Origin: Flavobacteriaceae bacterium
Lineage (GTDB): Bacteria; Bacteroidota; Bacteroidia; Flavobacteriales; Flavobacteriaceae
Direction: 5' to 3'
Length of the DNA: 64,000 nt
Assembly (NCBI GenBank): GCA_013215105.1
Contig: JABSPL010000193.1
Location: 1 to 64,000, forward strand
A program made the position numbers and the translations under genes. Under the pieces are notes generated by a model that saw nothing but the letters and a program-made list of their open reading frames with translations, searched no databases and was not told the DNA's origin. Below are positions 44,568 to 52,976 of the stretch, one piece after another. Numbering within the stretch: position 1 is the first letter of the stretch; every line of letters starts with the position of its first letter.

Positions 44568-45929
44568 TTATATAGTCATAGAAAACAATTTCTTGCTAGG
44601 TGTGCTTTTGTGCAAATGTAAATCGAAAGCCATACATATATTTCTTACAAATGGTCTAGCAACTTCGGGTATTTTAAGCCCGTTTTCGCTAACAAACACT
44701 AGCTTGTCGTCTATAAGAGGTTTTAGTCTTTCTAAACATATTTGCAATAACTCAAATTTCATGCCATTGTCTTGCCAAGAGGTTTCGAAATGACACATCA
44801 TGTTTAGTATATGTTTTCTGATTATAAGGTCCTCTTTATTTAATATATGACCTCTTAGTAAAGGGAATTCATTCTTATTAAGGCAAGCGTAGTATTCTTT
44901 GTTCGATTTTACGTTTTGTCCAAATCCATACCAAGAATCACCTATTGCCGACATACCTAAGCCTACCATTAGTTTGGTTTTGTTAGCTGTATATCCCATG
45001 AAATTACGGTGAAGATTTTTGTTGTCTATAGCTTTGCATAAACTGTCCTGAGGAGTAGCAAAATGATCCATTCCTATTTCTTTATATCCCATAGAGTCAA
45101 AAGTGGTTTTGCCATAAGAATAAAATTCTCTTTTCTGGGTTTCTTTAGGTAAATCTGAGTCGCTAAAGCCTCTTTGTCCTACTCCTTTTATCCAAGGAAC
45201 GTGAGCGTAACTATAGAAAGCTATTCGGTCAGGTTTCAACTCTTTTGTTTTCTCTATAGTGTGTATTATATGTTTTTTTTCTTGAAAAGGTAATCCGAAA
45301 ATAAGATCGTGACTTACCGATTTGTAACCGACTTCTCTGGCTAGTTCGGTGACTTTCTTTACTTGCTCAAAAGTTTGTATTCGGTTTATAGATTTTTGTA
45401 CTTTTAGGTTGTAGTCCTGTACTCCAAAGCTTACCCTATCAAAGCCTAAAGCGTATAAAGTTTCTAAATGTTCTCTGGTAGTGTTACTAGGATGTCCTTC
45501 GAAGCTGAAATCTTTTTGGGGATGTATTTCCGATTTCTCAAATATAGCTTCTATTAGCTTTTTAAGATTTCCGGGGCTAAAAAAAGTAGGTGTTCCTCCT
45601 CCTAAATGCAATTCTTTTATTATAGGTTTTTGATCGAACAAATCAAGATACAAACTCCATTCTTTTATTACAGCGTCTATATAGTCAGGTTCTACTTCGT
45701 GGCGTTTGGTTATATGTTTGTGACAAGCACAAAACGTACATAAACTCTCACAAAAAGGGAGATGTATATATAAACTTATACCTTCCGATTGGTTCGATTC
45801 TTTGAAAGAAAGCAATGTTTTCTCTTTCCAAATTTCTGTATTAAAAGTGTCATTGTCCCAATATGGAACGGTCGGGTAGCTAGTGTATCTGGGTCCAGGT
45901 ACATTGTACTTTTTTATTAAATCATTCAT
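44568..45929 (-). CDS. hemN: Oxygen-independent coproporphyrinogen III oxidase
   Basis: This 453-residue radical-SAM enzyme decarboxylates coproporphyrinogen III in haem synthesis without oxygen. The iron-sulfur ligands are Cys60, Cys64 and Cys67 in CESLCTFCACHK, with the extra HemN Cys69. Conserved PGPRYTSYPTVPYW at the N-terminus and the HLGGGTPTF SAM motif distinguish it from HemW. The HemN_C domain covers about 360-430. It suggests growth at low oxygen. Confidence 0.95.
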   Translation of the reverse strand: MNDLIKKYNVPGPRYTSYPTVPYWDNDTFNTEIWKEKTLLSFKESNQSEGISLYIHLPFCESLCTFCACHKHITKRHEVEPDYIDAVIKEWSLYLDLFDQKPIIKELHLGGGTPTFFSPGNLKKLIEAIFEKSEIHPQKDFSFEGHPSNTTREHLETLYALGFDRVSFGVQDYNLKVQKSINRIQTFEQVKKVTELAREVGYKSVSHDLIFGLPFQEKKHIIHTIEKTKELKPDRIAFYSYAHVPWIKGVGQRGFSDSDLPKETQKREFYSYGKTTFDSMGYKEIGMDHFATPQDSLCKAIDNKNLHRNFMGYTANKTKLMVGLGMSAIGDSWYGFGQNVKSNKEYYACLNKNEFPLLRGHILNKEDLIIRKHILNMMCHFETSWQDNGMKFELLQICLERLKPLIDDKLVFVSENGLKIPEVARPFVRNICMAFDLHLHKSTPSKKLFSMTI

Positions 45930-46011
45930 GGTGGTGGTTTTGTAGCAAAACTACAGCACCTTAGTTACTTTTAAAATGATAAAAGTCATACTTGTATTGT
46001 TTATAATAGTT

Positions 46012-46941
46012 CTAAACATATCTTCTGGCGTATTTTTTAAGCTTATGTATGGTTGCATTTAGTTCGAAACCAAGTAGTAGTATTATAGAGTTTAGCCAGA
46101 TAAAAAGCATTATTATAAGTAAGGCTCCTACAGCTCCGTATAGCTCATTGTATTTGGCGAATTCGTTTACATAAATACCGAATATGTAAAAAGTAACTAT
46201 GTATAAAAAGGTGGTCAATGTAGATCCTGGTGAGAAAAAAGATGTGTTTTTGCCTTCTCTGGTTCCGAAGTAAAACAGTAGTGATACTATGGTGAATATC
46301 ATAAAAATAAACAATACAAATATACCTGCTTCGGTAAGTATAGTGTCCTCAGATAGTATATGTCGAGCTTTTAGTTTACTGATACCTATTTTGTACAGAA
46401 TAGTAGCCGAAATAGTAGTAAACAGAGCAAAACACATAATAAGAGATATCCCTATAGATATTATATAAGACCTGAATACATTTCTTTTTTTTGTAACATG
46501 ATATGAGTATTCGAAGCCTCCAAATATAGCACTAACTCCATTAGTCATAAGAAAAATAGACATTATAAAACCAAAAGACATAAGTCCTCCGTATCGGTTT
46601 TCGGATATGTCTAACACTACTTCATTTACTACTTCAAAAGTTTTAGGAGGTAGTAATTCGGAAATAAGATCCATAAAATCGACCTGAAAATCGTCTATGG
46701 GGATAAACGGGATAAGGGTAAACATAAAAAGTAAGAACGGGAAAATAGCCATAAAAAAGCTATAAGAAATACCCCCAGCTCTAGAAGTAAGAGCTCCTTT
46801 TCCTATGCCTATAATGTACATTTCTATAATATCGTAAAGCGACATTCCGCTAAGCCCAGGTATTTTGATACCCTTTATGGCTTGATAAAAATACTTTATA
46901 ATAGGTATTCTAGAAATTTTATTTTCTATTGATTTTATCAT
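46012..46941 (-). CDS. YihY/BrkB-family membrane protein
   Basis: This 309-residue protein has about six transmembrane helices and the family motif AGGISYSFFMAIFPFLLFM near the N-terminus, with YGAVGALLIIMLFIWLNS near the end. Earlier naming as RNase BN was wrong for this family. A transport or lipid-related role is suspected but unproven. It lies 10 bases after nadC on the same strand. Confidence 0.9.
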   Translation of the reverse strand: MIKSIENKISRIPIIKYFYQAIKGIKIPGLSGMSLYDIIEMYIIGIGKGALTSRAGGISYSFFMAIFPFLLFMFTLIPFIPIDDFQVDFMDLISELLPPKTFEVVNEVVLDISENRYGGLMSFGFIMSIFLMTNGVSAIFGGFEYSYHVTKKRNVFRSYIISIGISLIMCFALFTTISATILYKIGISKLKARHILSEDTILTEAGIFVLFIFMIFTIVSLLFYFGTREGKNTSFFSPGSTLTTFLYIVTFYIFGIYVNEFAKYNELYGAVGALLIIMLFIWLNSIILLLGFELNATIHKLKKYARRYV

Positions 46942-46951
46942 TTAATATTTT

Positions 46952-47812
46952 TTAGTCTATTGCTTTTAAGCTCAAATCCATATTGTAAACAGAGTGAGTT
47001 AAGGCTCCTGACGATATGAAATCAACCCCACACTTAGCGTATTGTACTACTGTATCGTCCGATATGTTTCCTGATGATTCTGTTAAGGTTTTGTTACCTA
47101 TTATGTCAACAGCTTTTTTAGTGTCTGAGTAGTTGAAATTGTCAAGCAATATACGATAAATATTATCGAATTGTAATATTTCTTTAACTTCTTTTAGGTC
47201 TCTAGCTTCTACTATTATTTTCAAGTCTAGATTGTTTTCTTTTAAGTAATTTGTTGTCTTTTCTATAGCTTTAGATATACTTCCGCAAAAGTCTATATGG
47301 TTGTCTTTTAGCATTATCATATCATATAATGCAAATCGGTGGTTTTCGCCTCCTCCTATTTTTACCGCCCATTTTTCTATAGCTCTTATCCCAGGTGTTG
47401 TCTTACGTGTGTCGAGTATTTTGGTGTTATGTCCGTCTAAAAGCTCTACAAAAGAGTTGGTTTTAGTAGCTATAGCACTCATTCTTTGCATAGAATTAAG
47501 AAGGAAACGTTCGGCTTTTAATATGTCTTGAGAATTTCCTTCTATAGTAAAAACTATATCTCCTATTTTTACTTTTTCGCCATCTTTTATTTTTACATCT
47601 ACGACCATTTCGGGGCTTATATATTCTAATATCATGATAGCAAACTCTACTCCAGCTATTATTCCATCTTCTTTAACTAATAGTTTAGCTTTTCCTTTGG
47701 CTTCTTTTGGTATACATGCCAAAGCGCTATGGTCTCCTGAGCCGATATCTTCTCTTAAGGCATTTTCTATTATTAATTTTAATTCTTGAGCGAATATATT
47801 TGCTGAAATCAT
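46952..47812 (-). CDS. nadC: Nicotinate-nucleotide pyrophosphorylase
   Basis: This 286-residue enzyme turns quinolinate and PRPP into nicotinate mononucleotide in NAD synthesis. Motifs: REDIGSGDHSALACIP, LNSMQRMSAIATKT, LDTRKTTPGIRAIEKWA, GGGENHRFALYDMIMLKDNH and the end SSGALTHSV. The frame is open to 47878, but the ATG at 47812 gives the usual length and lies just past a TATTTTTG box, so it was chosen. Confidence 0.94.
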   Translation of the reverse strand: MISANIFAQELKLIIENALREDIGSGDHSALACIPKEAKGKAKLLVKEDGIIAGVEFAIMILEYISPEMVVDVKIKDGEKVKIGDIVFTIEGNSQDILKAERFLLNSMQRMSAIATKTNSFVELLDGHNTKILDTRKTTPGIRAIEKWAVKIGGGENHRFALYDMIMLKDNHIDFCGSISKAIEKTTNYLKENNLDLKIIVEARDLKEVKEILQFDNIYRILLDNFNYSDTKKAVDIIGNKTLTESSGNISDDTVVQYAKCGVDFISSGALTHSVYNMDLSLKAID

Positions 47813-47831
47813 TGTTTCTAATTTTATATTG

Positions 47832-47839
47832 CAAAAATA
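47832..47839 (-). promoter_or_regulatory. Candidate -7 box of nadC
   Basis: The minus strand reads TATTTTTG, a full match to TAnnTTTG, ending about 20 bases before the nadC ATG. The -33 position holds a T-run with no G. It lies back-to-back with the MFS promoter. Confidence 0.45.
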
Positions 47840-47856
47840 GAATAATTTTAAAAAAA

Positions 47857-47886
47857 TTGCACATAAATAAAAAAACATTAGTTTTG
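47857..47886 (+). promoter_or_regulatory. Promoter of MFS transporter gene
   Basis: TTG at 47857-47859, a 19-base spacer and TAGTTTTG at 47879-47886 match the Bacteroidota consensus exactly. The leader to the ATG at 47956 is about 60 bases. Confidence 0.7.
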
Positions 47887-47955
47887 GGAATGTTTTGTGA
47901 TAAACGACAATATCAGAAAGACTAAATTATAAAATAATTCAAAATAAACCAAATA

Positions 47956-49269
47956 ATGAATTTAGTATTAAAAAAAGGGGATAAGAAATTAATAAGATCA
48001 TGGGCTTTTTATGACTGGGCTAATTCGGTATATTCGTTAGTTATATCAACTGCGATATTTCCTATATACTATAATAGTGTTACGGGAGGAGACGATTCTA
48101 TGGTTGAGTTTTTTGGTTTCAAAATAACCAATATAGCCTTATATGATTATGCTTTGTCATTTTCATTTTTGATAGTAGCTCTTATTTCTCCTATATTGTC
48201 GAGTATAGCCGATTATACAGGCCAGAAAAAGTTTTTTATGAAAGTTTTTTGTACTATTGGTTCTGTTTCTGTAGCGGCTATGTTTTGGTTCGAAGATGCT
48301 AGTGATATCTATATTGCGATATTTGCTACTGTATTTGCTTGTATAGGTTTTTGGGGTTCGTTGGTGTTTTATAACGCTTATCTACCCGAAATAGCCTATC
48401 CAGAACAACAAGACGATGCTAGTGCTAAAGGGTTTATTTATGGTTATACGGGTTCTATTCTGTTGCTTTCTTTTAACTTATCTATGCAGTTGAAACCCGA
48501 ACTATATGGTATAACCGACTCTACTTTGCCTGCACGTATTTCGTTTTTGTCAGTAGCTATTTGGTGGTTTGTTTTTGCTCAAATAGCCTTCAGAAGACTG
48601 CCAGATAATGAGTTCAAAAAGAAAAGAAGGAGGAATTTTATGTTCAAAGGTTATCAGGAATTAAAAATAGTAATCAACGAAATAAAGCATCTTAAAGCTT
48701 TAAAAATATACTTAATTTCATTTTTCCTGTTTAGTGTAGGGGTGCAGACTATAATACTTATAGCCGCAATATATGGTAGTCAGGAGTTGGGTTTGCCTAC
48801 GGGTAAGTTGATAATAACAATACTACTAGTTCAGATAGTCGGTATATTTGGAGCGTTTTTGTTTTCTAAAATATCCAAAAAATTAGGTAATCTTAAAGCT
48901 CTTAGGATAACTATAGTATGTTGGGCTATTATAAGTTTAGGAGCGTATATGTTAGATAAGTCTCATCCTGATGTAGAGTTGCATTTCTTTATTTTGGGAG
49001 GCGCTTTAGGTTTGGTTATGGGAGCTATACAGTCTCTTTCTCGCTCGACTTATTCTAAGATGATTCCAGAAAACTCTAGAGATAATGTTACTTATTTTAG
49101 TTTTTTCGATGTTACTGAAAAAATAGCCATAGTAGCAGGTACTTTTATCTTTGGTTCTGTTGTTCTTATTACTGGTTCTATGAAGATATCTATACTAGTA
49201 TTGGCGCTGTTTTTTGTAGTGTCTTATATAACTATACTGTTTATACCTAAAACTAAGTATGTTAGTTAG
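47956..49269 (+). CDS. MFS transporter, UMF1/Atg22-like
   Basis: This 437-residue protein has about 12 membrane helices. The start IRSWAFYDWANSVYSLVIST is the hallmark of the UMF1 (Atg22-like) family. SSIADYTGQKKFFMK and SRSTYSKMIPENSRDN are the loop motifs. The family is linked to amino-acid efflux in yeast vacuoles. The bacterial substrate is not known. Confidence 0.9.
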   Translation: MNLVLKKGDKKLIRSWAFYDWANSVYSLVISTAIFPIYYNSVTGGDDSMVEFFGFKITNIALYDYALSFSFLIVALISPILSSIADYTGQKKFFMKVFCTIGSVSVAAMFWFEDASDIYIAIFATVFACIGFWGSLVFYNAYLPEIAYPEQQDDASAKGFIYGYTGSILLLSFNLSMQLKPELYGITDSTLPARISFLSVAIWWFVFAQIAFRRLPDNEFKKKRRRNFMFKGYQELKIVINEIKHLKALKIYLISFFLFSVGVQTIILIAAIYGSQELGLPTGKLIITILLVQIVGIFGAFLFSKISKKLGNLKALRITIVCWAIISLGAYMLDKSHPDVELHFFILGGALGLVMGAIQSLSRSTYSKMIPENSRDNVTYFSFFDVTEKIAIVAGTFIFGSVVLITGSMKISILVLALFFVVSYITILFIPKTKYVS

Positions 49270-49381
49270 TTTGTAAATAAATTAAATAATTAATTGGTAT
49301 TTCGCCAAATGTTGATAACTTTGTTGATAACTTTTGCTCAGTGTTGTGAAAGCTGTAAAAAAATATATTTAAACATTTTAT

Positions 49382-50332
49382 ATGAAGGAAATACCTAGCG
49401 TAGATTTAAACGATTTTATATCTGGAAGTCCAGAAATAAAGCAGAAGTTCGTAAAAGAATTGGGAGAGGCTTATGAAGAAATAGGATTTGTAGCTCTTAA
49501 AGGTCATTTTTTGGACGATGAGTTAACTGAAAATATATACAAAGAAGTAGAAAGCTTTTTCTCTCTGTCTGACGAAGTAAAAGATAAATACTGTATAGAA
49601 GGTATAGGTGGTCAAAGAGGGTTTACTTCTTTTGGTAAAGAAAGTGCTAAAGGTAGGTCTGAAGGTGATTTAAAAGAATTCTGGCACTTTGGACAAGAGG
49701 TAGATAATGACGATAAGCTAAAAGCAGAATATCCTGAAAATGTAATAGTAAGTGAGTTACCTGATTTTAATAAAATAGGTATGTCAGCTTATAAAAACTT
49801 AGAAAAAACTGCTATTTACGTATTGAGAGCTTTGTCTTTATATATAGGTAAAGATGAGTTTTATTTCGATAAATACGTAAAAAACGGAAATAGTATATTG
49901 AGACCTATATATTATCCGCCTATACAAGGAGAACCAAAAGGAGCAGTAAGGGCTGCCGAACATGGAGATATTAATTTGATTACTTTGCTAATGGGAGCTT
50001 CTGCTTCTGGTTTGGAAGTTAAAAACAAACAAGGAGAGTGGATAGGTGTTACTTCGTTACCAGAGCAACTAGTGGTTAATGTTGGTGATATGTTAGAGCG
50101 TCATACTAATAATAAACTTCGTTCGACTATACACAGAGTCGTTAACCCACCTAAAGAGGAGTGGGGTTCTCCACGTTTTTCTATACCTTTCTTTACTCAC
50201 CCAATAGGTGATATGCCTCTTGATTGTATGGATGAATGTATAGAAAAAGACGGTGTTAAACATCATGAAGATATAACTGCAGGAGATTTTTTACACGAAA
50301 GATTAATTGAATTAGGTTTAGTTAAAGAATAA
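49382..50332 (+). CDS. 2-oxoglutarate/Fe(II) oxygenase, isopenicillin-N-synthase-like
   Basis: This 316-residue protein has a non-haem DIOX_N domain (EIPSVDLNDFI) and a double-stranded beta-helix. The iron ligands are His194 and Asp196 (AEHGDINLITLL) and His251 (RSTIHRVVNP), with the RxS co-substrate motif at Arg265/Ser267 (SPRFSIPFF). Such proteins are widespread in Bacteroidota with no settled substrate. No biosynthetic cluster surrounds it, so antibiotic synthesis is not implied. Confidence 0.9.
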   Translation: MKEIPSVDLNDFISGSPEIKQKFVKELGEAYEEIGFVALKGHFLDDELTENIYKEVESFFSLSDEVKDKYCIEGIGGQRGFTSFGKESAKGRSEGDLKEFWHFGQEVDNDDKLKAEYPENVIVSELPDFNKIGMSAYKNLEKTAIYVLRALSLYIGKDEFYFDKYVKNGNSILRPIYYPPIQGEPKGAVRAAEHGDINLITLLMGASASGLEVKNKQGEWIGVTSLPEQLVVNVGDMLERHTNNKLRSTIHRVVNPPKEEWGSPRFSIPFFTHPIGDMPLDCMDECIEKDGVKHHEDITAGDFLHERLIELGLVKE

Positions 50333-50377
50333 TTTATTATTGTATTTTTGAGCTTTTAAAACACTCAATATTACAAT

Positions 50378-52240
50378 ATGAAGGCAATTTATAGTAGGTT
50401 AATTTTTATAATAGTTTATATGACCTCTTGGGTCTGTTATTTTATTATCTCAAAAATAATATTTTTACTGTTTTATATAGATAAAACTAGTGAATTAGAC
50501 TTTAGTACAATTGCTAATATCATAATTAAGGGATTAAAGTTAGATTTGTCATTTTCGGCATATTTGACTATAATCCCTTTTTTGTTTATGAGCCTGTATG
50601 TTTGGAATCATAAAAAGGTGCATTCGGTATTTATAAAAACGTATACTTATATATTTATTTTTATAATTAATTGGCTTCTACTTACCGATTTGGAATTGTA
50701 TCAGCACTGGGGAACTCGCTTAGACACTACTCCTTTATTATATTTGTCTAAACCTAAAGAGGCAATGGCATCGGTTTCGTACAGTCTTATATTTACTTAT
50801 TTATTGGTTTGGATTGTAGCTTCTTTGGTGTTTTGCAAGATTTTTAATAAAATAATTTTCAGAAAAATAAATAACATTAAGAAAATACATATACTACATA
50901 TACCAGTGCTTATTGTTTGTACAGGCTTACTTATACTACCTATGAGAGGAGGTTTACAAACGATGCCGATTAACCAGAGTAATGTTTATTTTTCGGCCAA
51001 TATGTTTGCTAACCATGCAGCTATTAATTTCGCGTGGAATCTGTTACATTCTTTAGACCATAATTCTCAGAGTAAAAAGAACCCGTTTGTAAAGTTAGCA
51101 AACAAAGCTGCCGATGAGGTAATATCTAAATATAGTGTAAAAGATACTTTGTCTTATAATTTGTTAAAGATAGATAAGCCTAATGTGTTATTAGTTATTT
51201 GGGAAAGCTTACCTGCTAAAGCAATTGAGAAATTAGGAGGGCAAAAGGATGTGGTTTATAATTTTAACAGTTTAACTAACGAGGGGTTGTTGTTTACTAA
51301 CTATTATTCTAACGGAGATAGAACAGATAAAGGACTTATAGCTATACTTAGTGGTTATTATCCTCAACCAAACACTAGTATTATCAAAATACCTAGTAAG
51401 GTTAATAGTTTGCCTATTTTGTCCGAAAACATGTACGATTTGGGTTATGAGAGTTCTTTTTATTACGGAGGTGACCTTAATTTTGCAAATATGGCAAGTT
51501 ATTTATACGGCAAGAAAATAAGTAATTTTATAGATGGTAGTTTCTTTGATAAAGATAATTGGAATTCGAAATGGGGTGCTCATGATGAGTATTTATTAGA
51601 TAAATTATTGTCAGATACTAATGATCGTAAAAGTGAGAAGCCTTTTTTTAATACTATATTGACTCTAACTAGTCATGAGCCGTTTGAGTTTCCTGGGGAA
51701 TATAAATTTGGAAAAAATAATAATATAGATAAGTTTAAAAGCTCATTGGCTTATACTGATAAATGTTTAGGTGATTTTATAGAAAAGGCAAAGAAACAAG
51801 ACTGGTGGGACGACACTTTGATTGTGATAATGGCAGACCATGGGCATGTGATGACTCAAAAAGGATACAAAACACACAATGGACCCGAGAAGTATAATAT
51901 ACCTATGTTGTGGTTAGGCGGAGCGTTAAACGATGAGTATATAGGTGTTGTAAATGATAATATTTCGTCACAGGTAGATTTTTCATATACTCTGTTAGAT
52001 ATATTGAAAGCTGATAATAGTGAATATTCATTTAGTCAAAATATTTTCAATAAATCAGATAAAAAATATGCTCATTATATATTTAATAGAGGTTTTGGAA
52101 CTATTAATAAAGACGGCTTCTCTGTTTATGATTACACAGGTGAAAGGCATATACATCAGCAGGGAGACTCTAAAAATGAAATGGATGAGCTAGGTAAAGC
52201 TATTACTCAAAAGGCGTATCAAGACTTTTTGGATAGGTAG
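50378..52240 (+). CDS. LTA-synthase-family sulfatase-fold membrane protein
   Basis: This 620-residue protein has five membrane helices in about residues 1-190, then a sulfatase/phosphoglycerol-transferase domain. The likely nucleophile Thr lies in NGDRTDKGLIAILSG, with metal ligands in VIWESLP and MADHGHVM. Gram-negative bacteria lack lipoteichoic acid, so it probably transfers phosphoglycerol or phosphoethanolamine to envelope glycans. A TATTTTTG -7 box lies at 50343-50350. Confidence 0.88.
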   Translation: MKAIYSRLIFIIVYMTSWVCYFIISKIIFLLFYIDKTSELDFSTIANIIIKGLKLDLSFSAYLTIIPFLFMSLYVWNHKKVHSVFIKTYTYIFIFIINWLLLTDLELYQHWGTRLDTTPLLYLSKPKEAMASVSYSLIFTYLLVWIVASLVFCKIFNKIIFRKINNIKKIHILHIPVLIVCTGLLILPMRGGLQTMPINQSNVYFSANMFANHAAINFAWNLLHSLDHNSQSKKNPFVKLANKAADEVISKYSVKDTLSYNLLKIDKPNVLLVIWESLPAKAIEKLGGQKDVVYNFNSLTNEGLLFTNYYSNGDRTDKGLIAILSGYYPQPNTSIIKIPSKVNSLPILSENMYDLGYESSFYYGGDLNFANMASYLYGKKISNFIDGSFFDKDNWNSKWGAHDEYLLDKLLSDTNDRKSEKPFFNTILTLTSHEPFEFPGEYKFGKNNNIDKFKSSLAYTDKCLGDFIEKAKKQDWWDDTLIVIMADHGHVMTQKGYKTHNGPEKYNIPMLWLGGALNDEYIGVVNDNISSQVDFSYTLLDILKADNSEYSFSQNIFNKSDKKYAHYIFNRGFGTINKDGFSVYDYTGERHIHQQGDSKNEMDELGKAITQKAYQDFLDR

Positions 52241-52263
52241 AGCCTTTATTTTGATGCTGTAAG

Positions 52264-52303
52264 AAATGCGTAAAAACAACCATATAGGTTATTTTTACGC
52301 ATT
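52264..52303 (+). terminator. Rho-independent terminator
   Basis: AAATGCGTAAAAA and TTTTTACGCATTT with an inner AACC/GGTT form a long stem followed by a T-run. It stops transcription of the LTA-synthase-like gene. Confidence 0.85.
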
Positions 52304-52344
52304 TTTTTATGCCTTTAAAATCCTTCCTTCAAGGTATCTTATTA

Positions 52345-52360
52345 ATAACTAATTAGTTAT
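52345..52360. promoter_or_regulatory. 16-base perfect palindrome, possible operator
   Basis: ATAACTAATTAGTTAT is a perfect palindrome about 100 bases before the small ORF at 52457. Its form suits a dimeric winged-helix regulator such as a MarR type. It is AT-only but one G/C pair per arm, so chance is possible. Confidence 0.3.
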
Positions 52361-52456
52361 ATGATTTATTGAGAAATAAATGATTACTTTTACCTGAGAG
52401 TAATTTAAAAACCTATACGATGGGTATGGTTTGTTTATAGTGTTAAAAATAAAGAT

Positions 52457-52765
52457 ATGGAAAAGGAATTGTGTTTGGTAGAAGAAGTGGTGGTAAATAC
52501 ACCTAAGAGATTAATAAATTTGTGTTTATATGAATTAGATTTGGCTTCTGCATTGATTTTAGATGTGGAAATGGCTAGATTGGTTTATCTTAAAGATAAA
52601 AAAAACATGACAGTTGATGGTATTGTAAAGGAGGATTTGGAATGTTGGATGGGAGGTGTTGTAGCTATTGCAGAAGTACAATTAGGTGACGGGCCCGATT
52701 TGTTTAATTTATTAAATGATCTGAATAAAAAAAAGCCATTCAAATATTTGAATGGCTTTTGTTAA
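52457..52765 (+). CDS. Small hypothetical protein
   Basis: This 102-residue ORF has no recognised family. It has a mixed hydrophobic/acidic composition (ELDLASALILDVEMARLVYL, LECWMGGVVAIAEVQLGDG) with no signal peptide. The last eleven or so codons fall inside the palindrome that ends the tRNA-Asn transcript. That may mean an old gene now truncated or a chance ORF. Its codon use resembles its neighbours. Whether it is real is uncertain. Confidence 0.45.
   Translation: MEKELCLVEEVVVNTPKRLINLCLYELDLASALILDVEMARLVYLKDKKNMTVDGIVKEDLECWMGGVVAIAEVQLGDGPDLFNLLNDLNKKKPFKYLNGFC
52731..52760. terminator. Bidirectional terminator of tRNA-Asn
   Basis: AAAAGCCATTCAAAT and its exact complement form a 30-base perfect palindrome with T-runs on both sides. 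It lies 7 bases past the tRNA-Asn 3' end on the minus strand, and within the 3' end of the small ORF on the plus strand. Confidence 0.8.
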
Positions 52766-52767
52766 TG

Positions 52768-52841
52768 CTCCTCCTCTTAGGCTCGAACTAAGGACCCTCT
52801 GATTAACAGTCAGATGCTCTAACCAACTGAGCTAAGGAGGA
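52768..52841 (-). tRNA. tRNA-Asn (anticodon GTT)
   Basis: 74 bases. Acceptor arms TCCTCCT/AGGAGGA pair fully. The anticodon stem TCTGA/TCAGA encloses the loop CTGTTAA with anticodon GTT. The T-loop reads TTCGAGC. The 3' CCA is not encoded. A TATCTTTG -7 box lies upstream at 52856-52863 on the minus strand. Confidence 0.96.
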
Positions 52842-52855
52842 CTTTGTTGCGGTTG

Positions 52856-52863
52856 CAAAGATA
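52856..52863 (-). promoter_or_regulatory. -7 box of tRNA-Asn promoter
   Basis: TATCTTTG on the minus strand matches TAnnTTTG. A TTT lies 19 bases upstream as a partial -33 box. The tRNA starts about 15 bases downstream. Confidence 0.55.
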
Positions 52864-52931
52864 GTTCTTTTTTAGAGTTTAGAAAGGTTTTTATGTCTTT
52901 TTTTTACATTTTTTTTAATCAAAAAAATAAA

Positions 52932-52964
52932 CCCTGAAAAACAGTTGGTTAAGTTTTTTCAGGG
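52932..52964 (-). terminator. Terminator of rnr
   Basis: CCCTGAAAAA and TTTTTTCAGGG form a stem 13 bases past the rnr stop. On the minus strand it is followed by TTTATTTTTTTG, the expected T-run. Confidence 0.8.
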
Positions 52965-52976
52965 CTATGAATTTAT

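Noticed and set aside
49290-49375. Repeated GTTGATAACTTT before the oxygenase gene as an operator
   Set aside because: Two short near-copies (GTTGATAACTTT and GTTGATAACTTTT) lie next to each other, but with no palindrome or regulator nearby this is too little to call.
49382-50332. Isopenicillin-N-synthase-like gene as part of an antibiotic cluster
   Set aside because: No peptide synthetase or other biosynthetic gene is near it. The family is common and functionally diverse.
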